A stretch of DNA of 64,000 bases from Streptomyces sp. NBC_00708 (GCA_036226585.1 CP108997.1:2356001-2420000); one strand, 5' to 3'. Counted from the stretch's first letter, positions 15,492-24,654 are shown. The notes: generated from the sequence alone by a model not told the origin. Program-made: numbers and translations.

Positions 15492-16319
15492 TCAGCAGGC
15501 GTGCTCGGCGTAGCGGGCCGCCACCTCCGCCAGGACCTCCGCGCCGTCGCGCGCCCACAGGTCCTCGTTGAAGATCTCCACCTCGACCGGCCCGTCGAAG
15601 CCCGTCGCCTCCACCGCCTCGCGGAAGAACCGGAAGTCCACACTGCCGTCGCCGAGCTGGCCCCGGCCGAGCAGGACGCCCGCCGGGAGCGGGGTGATCC
15701 AGTCCGCGAGCTGGAAGGAGTGGATGCGGCCGCCCGCACCGGCCCGCGCGATCTGGGCGGGCGCTTGGTCGTCCCACCAGAGGTGGTACGTGTCCACGAC
15801 CACGCCCACCTGCTCGGCCGGGAAGCGCTCCGCGAGGTCCAGGGCCTGGGAGAGCGTCGAAACCACGCAGCGGTCCGAGGCGAACATCGGATGCAGCGGC
15901 TCGATGGCGAGGCGCACCCCGCGCTCCGCCGCGTACGGGACCAGCTCGGCCAGGGCGTCCGCGATGCGCTCGCGGGCGCCGTACAGGTCCTTGCTGCCCT
16001 CCGGGAGGCCGCCCGAGACGAGGACCAGGGTGTCCGTGGACAGGCCCGCCGCCTCGTCGAGCGCGGCGCGGTTGTCGTCCAGGGCGCGGGCCCGTTCCGC
16101 CGGGTCCGGGGCGGTGAGGAAGCCGCCCCGGCACAGGCTGGTGACGGTCAGGCCGTGGTCGGCGAGGAGCCGGGCCGTCGCCCCGACCCCGTACGACTGG
16201 ACGGGAGCCCGCCACAGGCCCACCTTGTCGACGCCCGCCTTCGCGCAGCCCTCGGCCAGCTCCGGCAGCGACCACTGCTTGATGGTCTCCTGGTTGAGGG
16301 AGAGACGGCCGTCGCTCAT
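15492..16319 (-). CDS. TIM-barrel sugar phosphate isomerase/epimerase
   Basis: A 275-residue xylose-isomerase-like TIM barrel. Conserved pieces are LAIEPLHPM (metal-ligand Glu), VVDTYHLWWDD (Asp/His ligands), IHSFQLADW and GPVEVEIFNEDLW (final Glu). It overlaps the upstream DUF993 gene by 4 bp (ATGA), so the two are translationally coupled. Together with a MocA-type dehydrogenase it forms a three-gene operon controlled by the divergent LacI gene at 18769. The substrate is unknown; an isomerisation, epimerisation or dehydration of a keto-sugar is likely. Confidence 0.75.
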   Translation of the reverse strand: MSDGRLSLNQETIKQWSLPELAEGCAKAGVDKVGLWRAPVQSYGVGATARLLADHGLTVTSLCRGGFLTAPDPAERARALDDNRAALDEAAGLSTDTLVLVSGGLPEGSKDLYGARERIADALAELVPYAAERGVRLAIEPLHPMFASDRCVVSTLSQALDLAERFPAEQVGVVVDTYHLWWDDQAPAQIARAGAGGRIHSFQLADWITPLPAGVLLGRGQLGDGSVDFRFFREAVEATGFDGPVEVEIFNEDLWARDGAEVLAEVAARYAEHAC

Positions 16320-17461
16320 CGGGTGCCTCCGTTGACCGTGAGGAGGGCGCGCATCCGGGACTCGGCCAGCTCCGGGTCCGGGAACAGGCCCAGGCCGTCG
16401 GCGAGTCGGTACGCCTTCGCCAGGTGCGGCAGCGAGCGGGCCGACTGGAGGCCGCCCACCATGGTGAAGTGGTCCTGGTGGCCGGCCAGCCAGGCCAGGA
16501 ACACCACGCCCGTCTTGTAGAAGCGGGTCGGTGCCTGGAAGAGGTGCCGGGACAACTCGACCGTGGGGTCGAGGAGTTCGCGGAATCCCTTCGTGTCACC
16601 GGTGTCCAGGACCCGTACCGCGTGCGCGGCCAGCGGGCCCAGCGGGTCGAAGATGCCGAGCAGCGCGTGGCTGAAGCCCCGGTCGTCGCCCGCGATCAGC
16701 TCCGGGTAGTGGAAGTCGTCGCCGGTGTAGCAGCGCACCCCGCCCGGCAGCCGGCGGCGCACGTCGATCTCGCGGTCCGCGTCGAGCAGCGACATCTTGA
16801 TGCCGTCGACCTTGTCCGGGTGTTCCGCGATGACCTGGAGGAACGTGTCGGTGGCGAGGTCCAGGTCGGTGGAGCCCCAGTAGCCTTCGAGCGCCGGGTC
16901 GAACATCGGGCCCAGCCAGTGCAGGACGACCGGTTCGGTGGCCTGGCGCAGCAGGTGGGCGTACGTGTCCAAGTAGTCCTGGGGGCCCTTCGCGGCGGCG
17001 GCGAGGGCGCGGGAGGCCATCAGGATGGCCTGGGCGCCGCTCTCCTCGACGACGGCGAGCTGTTCCTCGTACGCGGAACGCACCTCGGCGAGCGTGGCCG
17101 GGCCGGGCGGCAGCTGGTCGGTGCCGACGCCGCAGGCGATGCGCCCCCCGACCGCCCTGGCCTCGGCGGCCGAGCGGCGGATCAGCTCCTCGGCACCCGC
17201 CCAGTCCAGGCCCATGCCGCGCTGCGCGGTGTCCATGGCCTCGGCCACGCCCAGACCGTGCGACCAGAGGTGGCGGCGGAAGGCGAGCGTGGCGTCCCAG
17301 TCGACGGCGGCCGGCGAGTCGGGGCTGACATCGGCGTACGGGTCGGCCACGACGTGCGCGGCGGAGAAGACCGTACGGGAGGCGAGCGGCGACCCGGCCG
17401 GGGCCAGGTCGAGCGGGGTGGCCCGGGGTTCGTACGGGCCCTGCGGGAGATGGATGGTCAC
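16316..17461 (-). CDS. DUF993 family protein (aldolase/DHDPS-like fold)
   Basis: A 381-residue protein of the DUF993 family, which I place by overall similarity; it is related to the dihydrodipicolinate synthase/aldolase TIM barrels. Features include DWDATLAFRRHLWSHGLGVAEAMDTAQRG, VVLHWLGPMFDP, KVDGIKMSLLDADREI (a Lys in the Schiff-base position of class I aldolases) and CYTGDDFHYPELI. The context suggests a carbon-carbon lyase or dehydratase acting on the keto product of the neighbouring dehydrogenase. GTG 17461 follows AGGAG; it lies 37 bp after the dehydrogenase. Confidence 0.7.
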   Translation of the reverse strand: MTIHLPQGPYEPRATPLDLAPAGSPLASRTVFSAAHVVADPYADVSPDSPAAVDWDATLAFRRHLWSHGLGVAEAMDTAQRGMGLDWAGAEELIRRSAAEARAVGGRIACGVGTDQLPPGPATLAEVRSAYEEQLAVVEESGAQAILMASRALAAAAKGPQDYLDTYAHLLRQATEPVVLHWLGPMFDPALEGYWGSTDLDLATDTFLQVIAEHPDKVDGIKMSLLDADREIDVRRRLPGGVRCYTGDDFHYPELIAGDDRGFSHALLGIFDPLGPLAAHAVRVLDTGDTKGFRELLDPTVELSRHLFQAPTRFYKTGVVFLAWLAGHQDHFTMVGGLQSARSLPHLAKAYRLADGLGLFPDPELAESRMRALLTVNGGTR

Positions 17462-17498
17462 GGCGACGACTCCTGGGGGCCGAGGGGAAGGCGGCTGG

Positions 17499-18650
17499 TC
17501 ACAGCGACAGCTCCGGGACGTCCAGGCGGCGGCCCTCCGCGTGGGACTTCAGGCCCAGCTCCGCGAGCTGCACGCCACGGGCGCCGGCCATCAGGTCCCA
17601 GGCGTACGGCTCGTCGAGCACGATGTGGCGCAGGAACAGCTCCCACTGGGCCTTGAAGCCGTTGTCGAACACGGCGTTGTCCGGGACCTCCTGCCACTGG
17701 TCGCGGAAGGACTCGGTGACCGGGAGGTCCGGGTTCCAGACCGGCTTCGGGGTGACCGAGCGGTGCTGGACGCGGCAGTTGCGCAGGCCCGCGACGGCGG
17801 AGCCGTGGGTGCCGTCCACCTGGAACTCGACCAGCTCGTCGCGGTTGACCCGGACCGCCCAGGAGGAGTTGATCTGGGCGACGGCGCCGCCCTCCAGCTG
17901 GAAGATGCCGTAGGCGGCGTCGTCGGCGGTGGCCGCGTAGGGCTCGCCGCGCTCGTCCCGGCGCTCGGGGATGTGGGTCTGGACGTGCGCCTGGACCGAG
18001 GTGACCCGGCCGAACAGCTCGTGGAGCACGTACTCCCAGTGCGGGAACATGTCGACGACGATGCCGCCGCCGTCCTCGGCACGGTAGTTCCAGGAGGGGC
18101 GCTGCGCCTCCTGCCAGTCGCCCTCGAAGACCCAGTAGCCGAACTCGCCGCGCACGGAGAGGATCTCGCCGAAGAAGCCGCCGTCGATGAGGCGCTTCAG
18201 CTTGAGCAGGCCCGGCAGGAAGATCTTGTCCTGGACGACGCCGTGCTTGATGCCGGCCTCCTGGGCCAGGCGGGCCAGGTCGAGGGCGCCCTCGACGTCC
18301 GTGGCGGTGGGCTTCTCGGTGTAGATGTGCTTGCCGGCGGCGACGGCCTTCTTGATGGCCTCCACCCGGGCCTGGGTGACCTGGGCGTCGAAGTAGATGT
18401 CGACGGTGTCGTCCGCGAGCACCGCGTCGAGGTCGGTCGACCACTCGGTCAGACCGTGGCGGGCGGCCAGCTCCTCCAGGGCGTGGGCGCGGCGGCCGAC
18501 GAGGACCGGTTCGGGCCACAGCACGTCGCCGTCGCCGAGGTCGAGGCCGCCCTGCTCGCGGATCGCGAGGATCGAGCGCACCAGGTGCTGCCGGTATCCC
18601 ATGCGCCCGGTGACGCCGTTCATGGCGATGCGCACTGTCCTGCGTGTCAC
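17499..18650 (-). CDS. Gfo/Idh/MocA family oxidoreductase
   Basis: A 383-residue NAD(P)-dependent sugar dehydrogenase. The Rossmann region RIAMNGVTGRMGYRQHLVRS is followed by the family's AGKHIYTEKPTA motif with catalytic Lys (EKP) and the C-terminal alpha/beta domain (DGGGIVVDMFPHWEYVL, the position of the conserved DxxxH). MocA-type enzymes oxidise inositols, sugars or glycosides, often at C3. It is first in a three-gene operon; GTG 18650 has a GAAGGGAAC ribosome site. A LacI operator lies 23-40 bp upstream. Note that the N-terminus has GxxGxxG in a form slightly different from most MocA proteins. Confidence 0.8.
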   Translation of the reverse strand: MTRRTVRIAMNGVTGRMGYRQHLVRSILAIREQGGLDLGDGDVLWPEPVLVGRRAHALEELAARHGLTEWSTDLDAVLADDTVDIYFDAQVTQARVEAIKKAVAAGKHIYTEKPTATDVEGALDLARLAQEAGIKHGVVQDKIFLPGLLKLKRLIDGGFFGEILSVRGEFGYWVFEGDWQEAQRPSWNYRAEDGGGIVVDMFPHWEYVLHELFGRVTSVQAHVQTHIPERRDERGEPYAATADDAAYGIFQLEGGAVAQINSSWAVRVNRDELVEFQVDGTHGSAVAGLRNCRVQHRSVTPKPVWNPDLPVTESFRDQWQEVPDNAVFDNGFKAQWELFLRHIVLDEPYAWDLMAGARGVQLAELGLKSHAEGRRLDVPELSL

Positions 18651-18672
18651 GAAAGTTCCCTTCGTACGGCCG

Positions 18673-18690
18673 ATAGCAAGCGCTTTCTAT
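18673..18690. promoter_or_regulatory. LacI-family operator for the sugar catabolic cluster
   Basis: ATAGCAAGCGCTTTCTAT is an 18-bp dyad with one mismatched pair and the central AAGCGCTT typical of LacI/GalR operators. It lies just upstream of the MocA-type dehydrogenase and 79 bp before the divergent LacI gene. Confidence 0.75.
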
Positions 18691-18768
18691 GCGGGATGAC
18701 GCTAGCCTGCCGACAGCGGCCCGGACAAGAGGGGCCCGTCAATCGGCCACAGGCCACGGAGGAGAGCG

Positions 18769-19833
18769 ATGACAGTCACCCTGGCGGACGTGGCGGCCCG
18801 CGCCCGGGTGTCCCCGGCCACCGTCTCCCGTGTGCTGAACGGCAACTACCCGGTGGCGGCGTCCACCCGGGAGCGGGTGCTGCGCGCGGTGGACGATCTC
18901 GACTACGTGCTGAACGGGCAGGCCAGCGCCCTGGCGGCGGCCACCTCGGACCTGGTCGGCATCCTCGTCAACGACATCGCCGACCCGTTCTTCGGGATCA
19001 TGGCGGGCGCGGCGCAGACCGAGATCGGCGGGCCCGGCGACGGGTCGGGCCGGGCGGGCGGCGAGAAACTGGCGGTCGTCTGCAACACCGGCGGCTCCCC
19101 CGCCCGCGAACTGACCTATCTCACCCTGCTCCAGCGCCAGCGCGCCGCGGCCGTCGTCCTCACCGGCGGCGCGGTGGAGGACCCGGAGCACCAGACGGCG
19201 ATGGCCGCGAAGCTGGCCAAGCTCGCGGAGGCGGGCACCCGGGTCGTGCTGTGCGGGCGTCCGCCGCTGCCGGACGGGGCGGCCGTGGTGGCCGCGCTCG
19301 CCTTCGACAACCAGGGCGGCGCCCAGCGGCTCACCAAGCACCTGCTCTCGCTGGGGCACCGCAGGATCGGCTATGTCGCGGGCCCGCTGGAGCGCACCAC
19401 GACCCGGCACCGGCTGGCCGGCCATCGCGAGGCGATGCGCGGGGCGGGGGCGGCCGGCGACGAGGACCGGCTGACCGTGCACGGCTCGTACGACCGGGGC
19501 TCCGGCTACGACGCCACCGTCGAACTCCTGCGCCGCGAACCGGAGATCACCGCCGTCGTCGCCGCCAACGACACCGTGGCGCTCGGCGCGGCGGCGGCCA
19601 TCCGCGACCGGGGACTGCGCATCCCGGAGGACATCTCGGTGGCCGGCTTCGACGACCTGCCGTTCTCGGTGGACGTGGTCCCGGCCCTGACGACCGTACG
19701 GCTGCCGCTCTTCGAGGCGGGGGCGCGGGCGGGCCGGCTGGCCCTGGGCAAGGAGGAGCCGCCGCCGGGCGGCATCGCGCTGATCCCGGCCGAGCTGATG
19801 GTGCGCGGATCGACGGCGCCGCCCCGGGGGTGA
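18769..19833 (+). CDS. LacI-family transcriptional regulator of the sugar cluster
   Basis: A 354-residue LacI/GalR regulator. The N-terminal HTH plus hinge reads VTLADVAARARVSPATVSRVLNGN with the minor-groove hinge helix near residues 48-58. The periplasmic-binding-like effector domain follows (VGILVNDIADPFFG, LGHRRIGYVAGP, AVVAANDTVALGAA, DISVAGFDDLPF). A Gly-rich insertion GGPGDGSGRAGGEK near residues 86-100 is not typical. It is divergent from the dehydrogenase operon and upstream of a second isomerase. ATG 18769 follows GGAGG. Expected role: repression relieved by a cluster substrate. Confidence 0.9.
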   Translation: MTVTLADVAARARVSPATVSRVLNGNYPVAASTRERVLRAVDDLDYVLNGQASALAAATSDLVGILVNDIADPFFGIMAGAAQTEIGGPGDGSGRAGGEKLAVVCNTGGSPARELTYLTLLQRQRAAAVVLTGGAVEDPEHQTAMAAKLAKLAEAGTRVVLCGRPPLPDGAAVVAALAFDNQGGAQRLTKHLLSLGHRRIGYVAGPLERTTTRHRLAGHREAMRGAGAAGDEDRLTVHGSYDRGSGYDATVELLRREPEITAVVAANDTVALGAAAAIRDRGLRIPEDISVAGFDDLPFSVDVVPALTTVRLPLFEAGARAGRLALGKEEPPPGGIALIPAELMVRGSTAPPRG

Positions 19834-19915
19834 GCGCCCCCGGGCAGGGGTACGCGTCAGGGCGCCCCGCCTCCCGCAGGACGGGGCGGCACGGTACGAC
19901 GAAAGGAACACGCAC

Positions 19916-20704
19916 GTGAAGCTCGCTTTCTCCACCCTCGGGGTTCCGGGGCTGCCCATCGCCGACGTCGTCCGGCTGGCCGCCGACAACGGCTACCAGG
20001 GGGTGGAGCTGCGTGCCCACCCGGAGGAACCGGTGCACCTGGGGCTCGGGCAGGCCGAACGCGCCTCGGTGGTCGCCGAGTTCGAGCGCGCCGGGGTCCA
20101 GGTCCTGGGCGTGGCGGGGTACGCGAAGGTGGCCGCCGAGGGGTACGACCAGCCGGTCCTGGACGAACTGGCCGCGCTGACCGAGCTGGCCCGGGACCTG
20201 GGCGCGCCGTACGTCCGGGTGTTCCCGGGCGGCGGGGACCTGGACCCGTCGAAGGCCGACCAGATCGCCGCGCGCCGGCTGGGCGCCGCCGCGCCGTACG
20301 CCGCCGACCTGGGCGTATGCCTCCTGCTTGAGACCCATGACTCGCACCGGGCGGGGGCCGACGTGGCCCGGGTGGCCGGGACGGTGGGGCACAAGAGCGT
20401 CGGCGCGCTGTGGGACGTCATGCACACCTGGCTGGCGGGCGAGGAGCCGGTGGCCAGCCACGCGGTACTGGCCCCGCACCTGGGCTACGTACAGGTGAAG
20501 GACATCGCCTCGGCCGAGGACACCACGCCGCTGGCGCTGGGCGCGGGGGTGCTGCCGCTGCGGGCGTGCCTGGACACGCTGGACCCGGACGGCTGGGTGT
20601 GCTGGGAGTACGAGAAGCGCTGGTACCCGGGGGCGGCGGAGCTGCCGGGGCTGCTGGGCGCGGGGCGCGAGCACCTGCTGCGGCTGGGCGCGCCCAAGCA
20701 GTAA
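19916..20704 (+). CDS. TIM-barrel sugar phosphate isomerase/epimerase (second of cluster)
   Basis: A 262-residue xylose-isomerase-like TIM barrel. Conserved stretches are LAFSTLGVPGLPIADVV at the N-terminus, LLLETHDSHRAG (Glu, His, Asp), GALWDVMHTW (Asp/His), YVQVKDI and WVCWEYEKRWYP (last metal Glu). It follows the LacI gene by 82 bp and is read away from the dehydrogenase operon, so the cluster holds two non-identical isomerase-like enzymes. GTG start with GAAAGGAAC ribosome site. Its substrate cannot be stated. Confidence 0.75.
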   Translation: MKLAFSTLGVPGLPIADVVRLAADNGYQGVELRAHPEEPVHLGLGQAERASVVAEFERAGVQVLGVAGYAKVAAEGYDQPVLDELAALTELARDLGAPYVRVFPGGGDLDPSKADQIAARRLGAAAPYAADLGVCLLLETHDSHRAGADVARVAGTVGHKSVGALWDVMHTWLAGEEPVASHAVLAPHLGYVQVKDIASAEDTTPLALGAGVLPLRACLDTLDPDGWVCWEYEKRWYPGAAELPGLLGAGREHLLRLGAPKQ

Positions 20705-20710
20705 GCGGTA

Positions 20711-21610
20711 TCAGGTGGGCGTGGGTTCGGCGGCCGGTTCCGGGGCGGGCGCGCGGCGCTTCCCGGTCAGCGAGGTGAGCGCCACCCCGCCGACCAGGAG
20801 CGCAGCCGCGCACCACCGCAGCCCGCTCACCGACTCGTCGAGGAGCAGCGCGGCCGAGGACATCCCGAAGACGGGCACCAGCAGGGTGAACGGGGCCACG
20901 GAGGACGCCTGGTAGCGGCTGAGCAGGAAGCCCCACGCCCCGAAGCCGAAGACCGTGGCGATCCAGGCGACGTAGACGATGGTCCCGGCCCCGCTCCAGT
21001 CGAGCCCGGTCAGCGCCGCCCGGTCGCGGTCCCAGCCCTCGAAGAGCAGCGAGAGCCCGAGCAGCGGCAGGACGGGCACGGTCGAGACCCACACCATGAA
21101 GTTGAGCGGGTCGGGCGGGGCGGCCTTGCGGGTCAGCACGTTCGACACGCCCCAGCAGGCCGCCGCCGCGATCACCAGGACGAAGGCGAGCACGGGCCCG
21201 CTCGCGCCCTCGTCGACCGCCGCGACGCCGATGCCGGCGAGCGCCACCGCCATGCCCAGGAGCCGTACGCGCCCCGGCCGTTCGCCGAGCGCGACGGCCG
21301 CGAAGAGGGCGGTGAAGACGGCCTGGACCTGGAGGACGAGCGAGGAGAGCCCGGCGCCCATCCCCCGGTCCATCCCGATGAAGAGCAGCCCGAACTTCGC
21401 GACGCCGAGGGCGATTCCGACGCCCACGATCCACTTCCAGGCGACCTTGGGACGCCCGACGAAGAAGACGGCCGGAAGGGCGGCGACCAGGAAGCGGAGG
21501 GCCGAGAAGAGGAGCGGCGGGAAGTGGGCGAGACCCAGTTCGATGACGACGAAGTTGACACCCCAGACGGCTGCCACCAGGGCGGCCAGGGCGATGTGGA
21601 GGGGACGCAT
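20711..21610 (-). CDS. EamA-family (DMT) membrane transporter
   Basis: A 299-residue ten-helix drug/metabolite transporter with two EamA repeats: VAAVWGVNFVVIELGLAHFPPLLFSALRF opens the first and AAACWGVSNVLTRKAA the second. Proteins of this type (RhaT/YedA/RarD class) export amino acids or small metabolites. It is divergent from a LysR gene, a standard pairing in which the LysR protein activates the exporter. It converges with the isomerase gene, whose stop is 6 bp away. ATG 21610 is preferred over 21637 because the first helix begins immediately after it. Confidence 0.88.
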   Translation of the reverse strand: MRPLHIALAALVAAVWGVNFVVIELGLAHFPPLLFSALRFLVAALPAVFFVGRPKVAWKWIVGVGIALGVAKFGLLFIGMDRGMGAGLSSLVLQVQAVFTALFAAVALGERPGRVRLLGMAVALAGIGVAAVDEGASGPVLAFVLVIAAAACWGVSNVLTRKAAPPDPLNFMVWVSTVPVLPLLGLSLLFEGWDRDRAALTGLDWSGAGTIVYVAWIATVFGFGAWGFLLSRYQASSVAPFTLLVPVFGMSSAALLLDESVSGLRWCAAALLVGGVALTSLTGKRRAPAPEPAAEPTPT

Positions 21611-21712
21611 GCACCGAGGATCACCCGGCCCGACCATGTAGCACCAGCGCGGGTTTCTTCATGGTGGAATTGAGCATCGCTAACGATTCACGGCCCGTTC
21701 CGGAGGCTTCGG

Positions 21713-22621
21713 ATGCTCGATCTCGCCCGGCTGCGCGCCCTGCACGCGGTGTCCGTCCACGGCTCGGTCGCGGGTGCGGCGGCGGCCCTCGGCTACACCC
21801 CTTCGGCCGTCTCGCAGCAGATCACCAAGCTGGAGCGGGAGACCCGCACGACCCTGCTCGAGCGGCGCGGGCGCGGGGTGGCGCTGACCGAGGAGGCCGT
21901 CCATCTGGTGGCCGCCGCCCAGCAGTTACTGGCGATCGTGGAGCGCGCCGAGACGTCCCTGGAGGAGCGCCGGGGGCTGCCCACGGGGCGGCTCTCGGTG
22001 GGGGCGTTCCCCTCGGCGGCGCGCGGGCTGCTGCCCGGAGCGCTGGCGGATCTGGACCGCGAGCACCCAAAGCTGGACGTGCGGATGACCGAGGTGGACC
22101 CGCATCTCTCCGTGGACCTGGTCGCCAAGGGCGTGATCGACCTGGCCGTGGCGCACGACTGGGACATCGCCCCGCTGCCCGCGCCGGACGGCGTGGAACA
22201 GGCGGTGATCGGCGACGACCTGTGCGATCTGCTGGTCCCCGCGGGCCACCGGCTGGCGGGGCGGGACGGGGTGCGGCGCGAGGAACTGGCGCGGGAGCGG
22301 TGGATCTGCCAGCCGCCGGGGACGGTCTGCCACGACTGGCTCGTACGGACGCTGCGCGCGGCGGGGTACGCGCCGGACATCCGGCACCAGGCGGAGGAGA
22401 ACCACACCCAGCTCGCCCTGCTGGCCGCCGGTCTCGGGGTCGCGATGATCCCCCGGCTGGGGCGCGGGCCGCTGCCCGGGGGCGTGGTGGCGGTGCGGAT
22501 GGACCCGGTGCCGGTGCGGCGGCTGTACGCGCTGTGGCGTACGGGGGCGGCCCGCCGGCCCGCGATCACGGCGGCGGTCGCGGCGCTCCAGGCGCACGGG
22601 GCGGGCGTGGGGCTGCGGTAG
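21713..22621 (+). CDS. LysR-family transcriptional regulator
   Basis: A 302-residue LysR protein. The winged HTH is LARLRALHAVSVHGSVAGAAAALGYTPSAVSQQITKLERE at residues 4-43, followed by the linker helix and a type 2 periplasmic-binding effector domain (GRLSVGAFPSAARGLLP onward). ATG 21713 follows GGAGG. The 102-bp intergenic region to the EamA transporter contains a loose T-N11-A type element (GAATTGAGCATCGCTAACGATTC is too degenerate to call). It probably regulates the divergent transporter. Confidence 0.9.
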   Translation: MLDLARLRALHAVSVHGSVAGAAAALGYTPSAVSQQITKLERETRTTLLERRGRGVALTEEAVHLVAAAQQLLAIVERAETSLEERRGLPTGRLSVGAFPSAARGLLPGALADLDREHPKLDVRMTEVDPHLSVDLVAKGVIDLAVAHDWDIAPLPAPDGVEQAVIGDDLCDLLVPAGHRLAGRDGVRREELARERWICQPPGTVCHDWLVRTLRAAGYAPDIRHQAEENHTQLALLAAGLGVAMIPRLGRGPLPGGVVAVRMDPVPVRRLYALWRTGAARRPAITAAVAALQAHGAGVGLR

Positions 22622-22750
22622 GCGAGGGGCACCTGAGACGCGCTCAAAACGGTCCGCACCCTTGACCGGAAGTTATTTTCTGGATATCCGTGCTCCTTGG
22701 AAGTTTCTTTCACCACCCCCTCGTCACCGAGTACGGCCGAAGGAGCTCAC

Positions 22751-24601
22751 GTGCACCACCGCACCTCCAGACGCACCCTCCTCACCGCCACCGCGGCCAC
22801 CGCCGTCGCGGCGGCCGCGGGCATGGCGACCGCCCCCGGGGCCCTCGCCTCCCAGGGCTCCGCGCACAGCAGCCACACCTCCGCAGCCACGACCCGGCGG
22901 CTGAAGCGGCTCATCTCCCGGATGAGCCTGGAGGAGAAGGTCGGCCAGCTCTTCGTCATGCGGGTCTACGGGCACTCCGCCACCGACCCCGACCAGGCCG
23001 ACATCGACGCCAACCTCGCCGAGATCGGGGTGCGCACGGCGGCCGAGATGATCGCCAAGTACCACGTCGGCGGCATCATCTACTTCGCCTGGGCGCACAA
23101 CACCCGCGACCCGCACCAGATCGCCGAGCTCTCCAACGGCATCCAGCGCGCGGGCCTCGCGGGGCCGACGCCCCTGCCGCTGCTGATCTCCACCGACCAG
23201 GAGCACGGCATCGTCTGCCGCGTCGGCGAGCCCGCCACGCTGATGCCGGGTGCGATGGCGCTGGGCGCGGGCGGTTCGCGCTCCGACGCCCGCACGGCCG
23301 GGCAGATCGCGGGCGCCGAACTGGCCGCGATCGGCATCAACCAGAACTACGCGCCGGACGCGGACGTCAACGTGAACCCGGCCAACCCGGTGATCGGCGT
23401 ACGGTCCTTCGGCTCGGACCCGCAGTCCGTGGCCGGGATGGTCGCCGCGCAGGTGAAGGGGTATCAGAGCGCCGGGATCGCCTCCACGGCCAAGCACTTC
23501 CCGGGCCACGGCGACACCAGCACCGACAGCCACACCGGTCTTCCGGTCATCGGCCACACCCGCGCGCAGTGGGCGGAGCTGGACGCACCGCCGTTCCGGG
23601 CGGCCATCGCGGCGGGCATCGACTCGATCATGACCGCGCACATCGTGGTGCCGGCACTCGACCCGGCCGAGGACCCGGCGACCCTGTCGAAGCCGATCCT
23701 CACCGGCATCCTGCGCGAGGAGCTGGGCTACGACGGGGTGGTGGTCACCGACTCGCTGGGCATGGAGGGCGTGCGCACGAAGTACGGGGACGACCGGGTG
23801 CCGGTGCTCGCGCTCCAGGCCGGCGTCGACCAGCTGCTCAACCCGCCGAGCCTGGACGTCTCGTGGAACGCGCTGCTGGCGGCCGTCAAGAGCGGTGAGG
23901 TCAGCGAGGCCCGGCTCGACGAATCGATCCTGCGCATCCTGCGCCTGAAGACGAAGCTGGGGCTCTTCGACCGGCCGTTCGTCACCGGGCGCGGCGTGGA
24001 CCGCACGGTGGGCACCCGGGCGCACCTGGCCGCCGCCGACCGGATCGCCGAGCACACGACGACCCTGCTGGCCAACGAGGGCCGGCTGCTGCCGCTGTCG
24101 CGCCGCTCGCACAGGAACCTGCTGGTGGTGGGCGCCGACCCGGCCTCGCCCTCGGGCACCACGGGCCCGCCGACGACGACGCTGGCGGAGGCGTTCAACG
24201 AGCTGGGGTACGCGGCGACCGCGTTGTCCACCGGGACCGCGCCCGCCAAGGCGGCCATCGACGCGGCGGTGGCCGCGGCGCAGGGCAAGGACGCGGTGGT
24301 GGTGGGGACGTACAACGTCTCGGCGACCAGTGCGCAGCGGACGCTGGTGAGCGCGCTGGCGGCGACGGGCGTCCCGGTGATCACGATCGCCATCCGCAAC
24401 CCGTACGACATCGCCCAGCTCGCGGGCACGGGGCACCGGGCGCATCTGGCCGCCTACTCCTGGACGGATGTCGAACTGCGCGCGGCGGTCCGGGTGATCG
24501 CGGGCCGGGCCCGGCCGGAGGGCAGGCTTCCGGTCCCGGTGCAGCGGGCGGACGACCCGTCGAAGGTGCTGTACCCGGTGGGGTACGGGCTGAAGTACTG
24601 A
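22751..24601 (+). CDS. Tat-exported glycoside hydrolase family 3 (NagZ-like beta-N-acetylglucosaminidase)
   Basis: A 616-residue secreted GH3 enzyme. A Tat signal (SRRTLL) occupies about residues 1-35. The N-terminal barrel has the NagZ signature KHFPGHGDT at 248-256 with a downstream DSH, and the nucleophile Asp334 in TDSLGMEGV. A C-terminal GH3_C domain follows (VVGADPASPSGTTGPP onward). The GHGD loop indicates beta-N-acetylglucosaminidase rather than beta-glucosidase activity, so it may release GlcNAc from chitin or muropeptides. GTG 22751 with GAAGGAG is chosen over an ATG at 22697 because the signal peptide begins there. No dre site was found upstream. Confidence 0.85.
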   Translation: MHHRTSRRTLLTATAATAVAAAAGMATAPGALASQGSAHSSHTSAATTRRLKRLISRMSLEEKVGQLFVMRVYGHSATDPDQADIDANLAEIGVRTAAEMIAKYHVGGIIYFAWAHNTRDPHQIAELSNGIQRAGLAGPTPLPLLISTDQEHGIVCRVGEPATLMPGAMALGAGGSRSDARTAGQIAGAELAAIGINQNYAPDADVNVNPANPVIGVRSFGSDPQSVAGMVAAQVKGYQSAGIASTAKHFPGHGDTSTDSHTGLPVIGHTRAQWAELDAPPFRAAIAAGIDSIMTAHIVVPALDPAEDPATLSKPILTGILREELGYDGVVVTDSLGMEGVRTKYGDDRVPVLALQAGVDQLLNPPSLDVSWNALLAAVKSGEVSEARLDESILRILRLKTKLGLFDRPFVTGRGVDRTVGTRAHLAAADRIAEHTTTLLANEGRLLPLSRRSHRNLLVVGADPASPSGTTGPPTTTLAEAFNELGYAATALSTGTAPAKAAIDAAVAAAQGKDAVVVGTYNVSATSAQRTLVSALAATGVPVITIAIRNPYDIAQLAGTGHRAHLAAYSWTDVELRAAVRVIAGRARPEGRLPVPVQRADDPSKVLYPVGYGLKY

Positions 24602-24608
24602 GCCGGTT

Positions 24609-24648
24609 CCCGCCCCGGCGGCCGTGTCACCACGGCCGCCGGGGCGGG
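24609..24648. terminator. Bidirectional terminator between GH3 and peptidase genes
   Basis: A perfect 18-bp stem (24609-24626 with 24631-24648) and a 4-nt loop TCAC, between two convergent stop codons. Confidence 0.85.
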
Positions 24649-24654
24649 TTCATG

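Noticed and set aside
22621..22700. Possible dre site upstream of the NagZ-like GH3 gene
   Set aside because: The best alignment (AACGGTCCGCACCCTT) matches only nine of sixteen positions.
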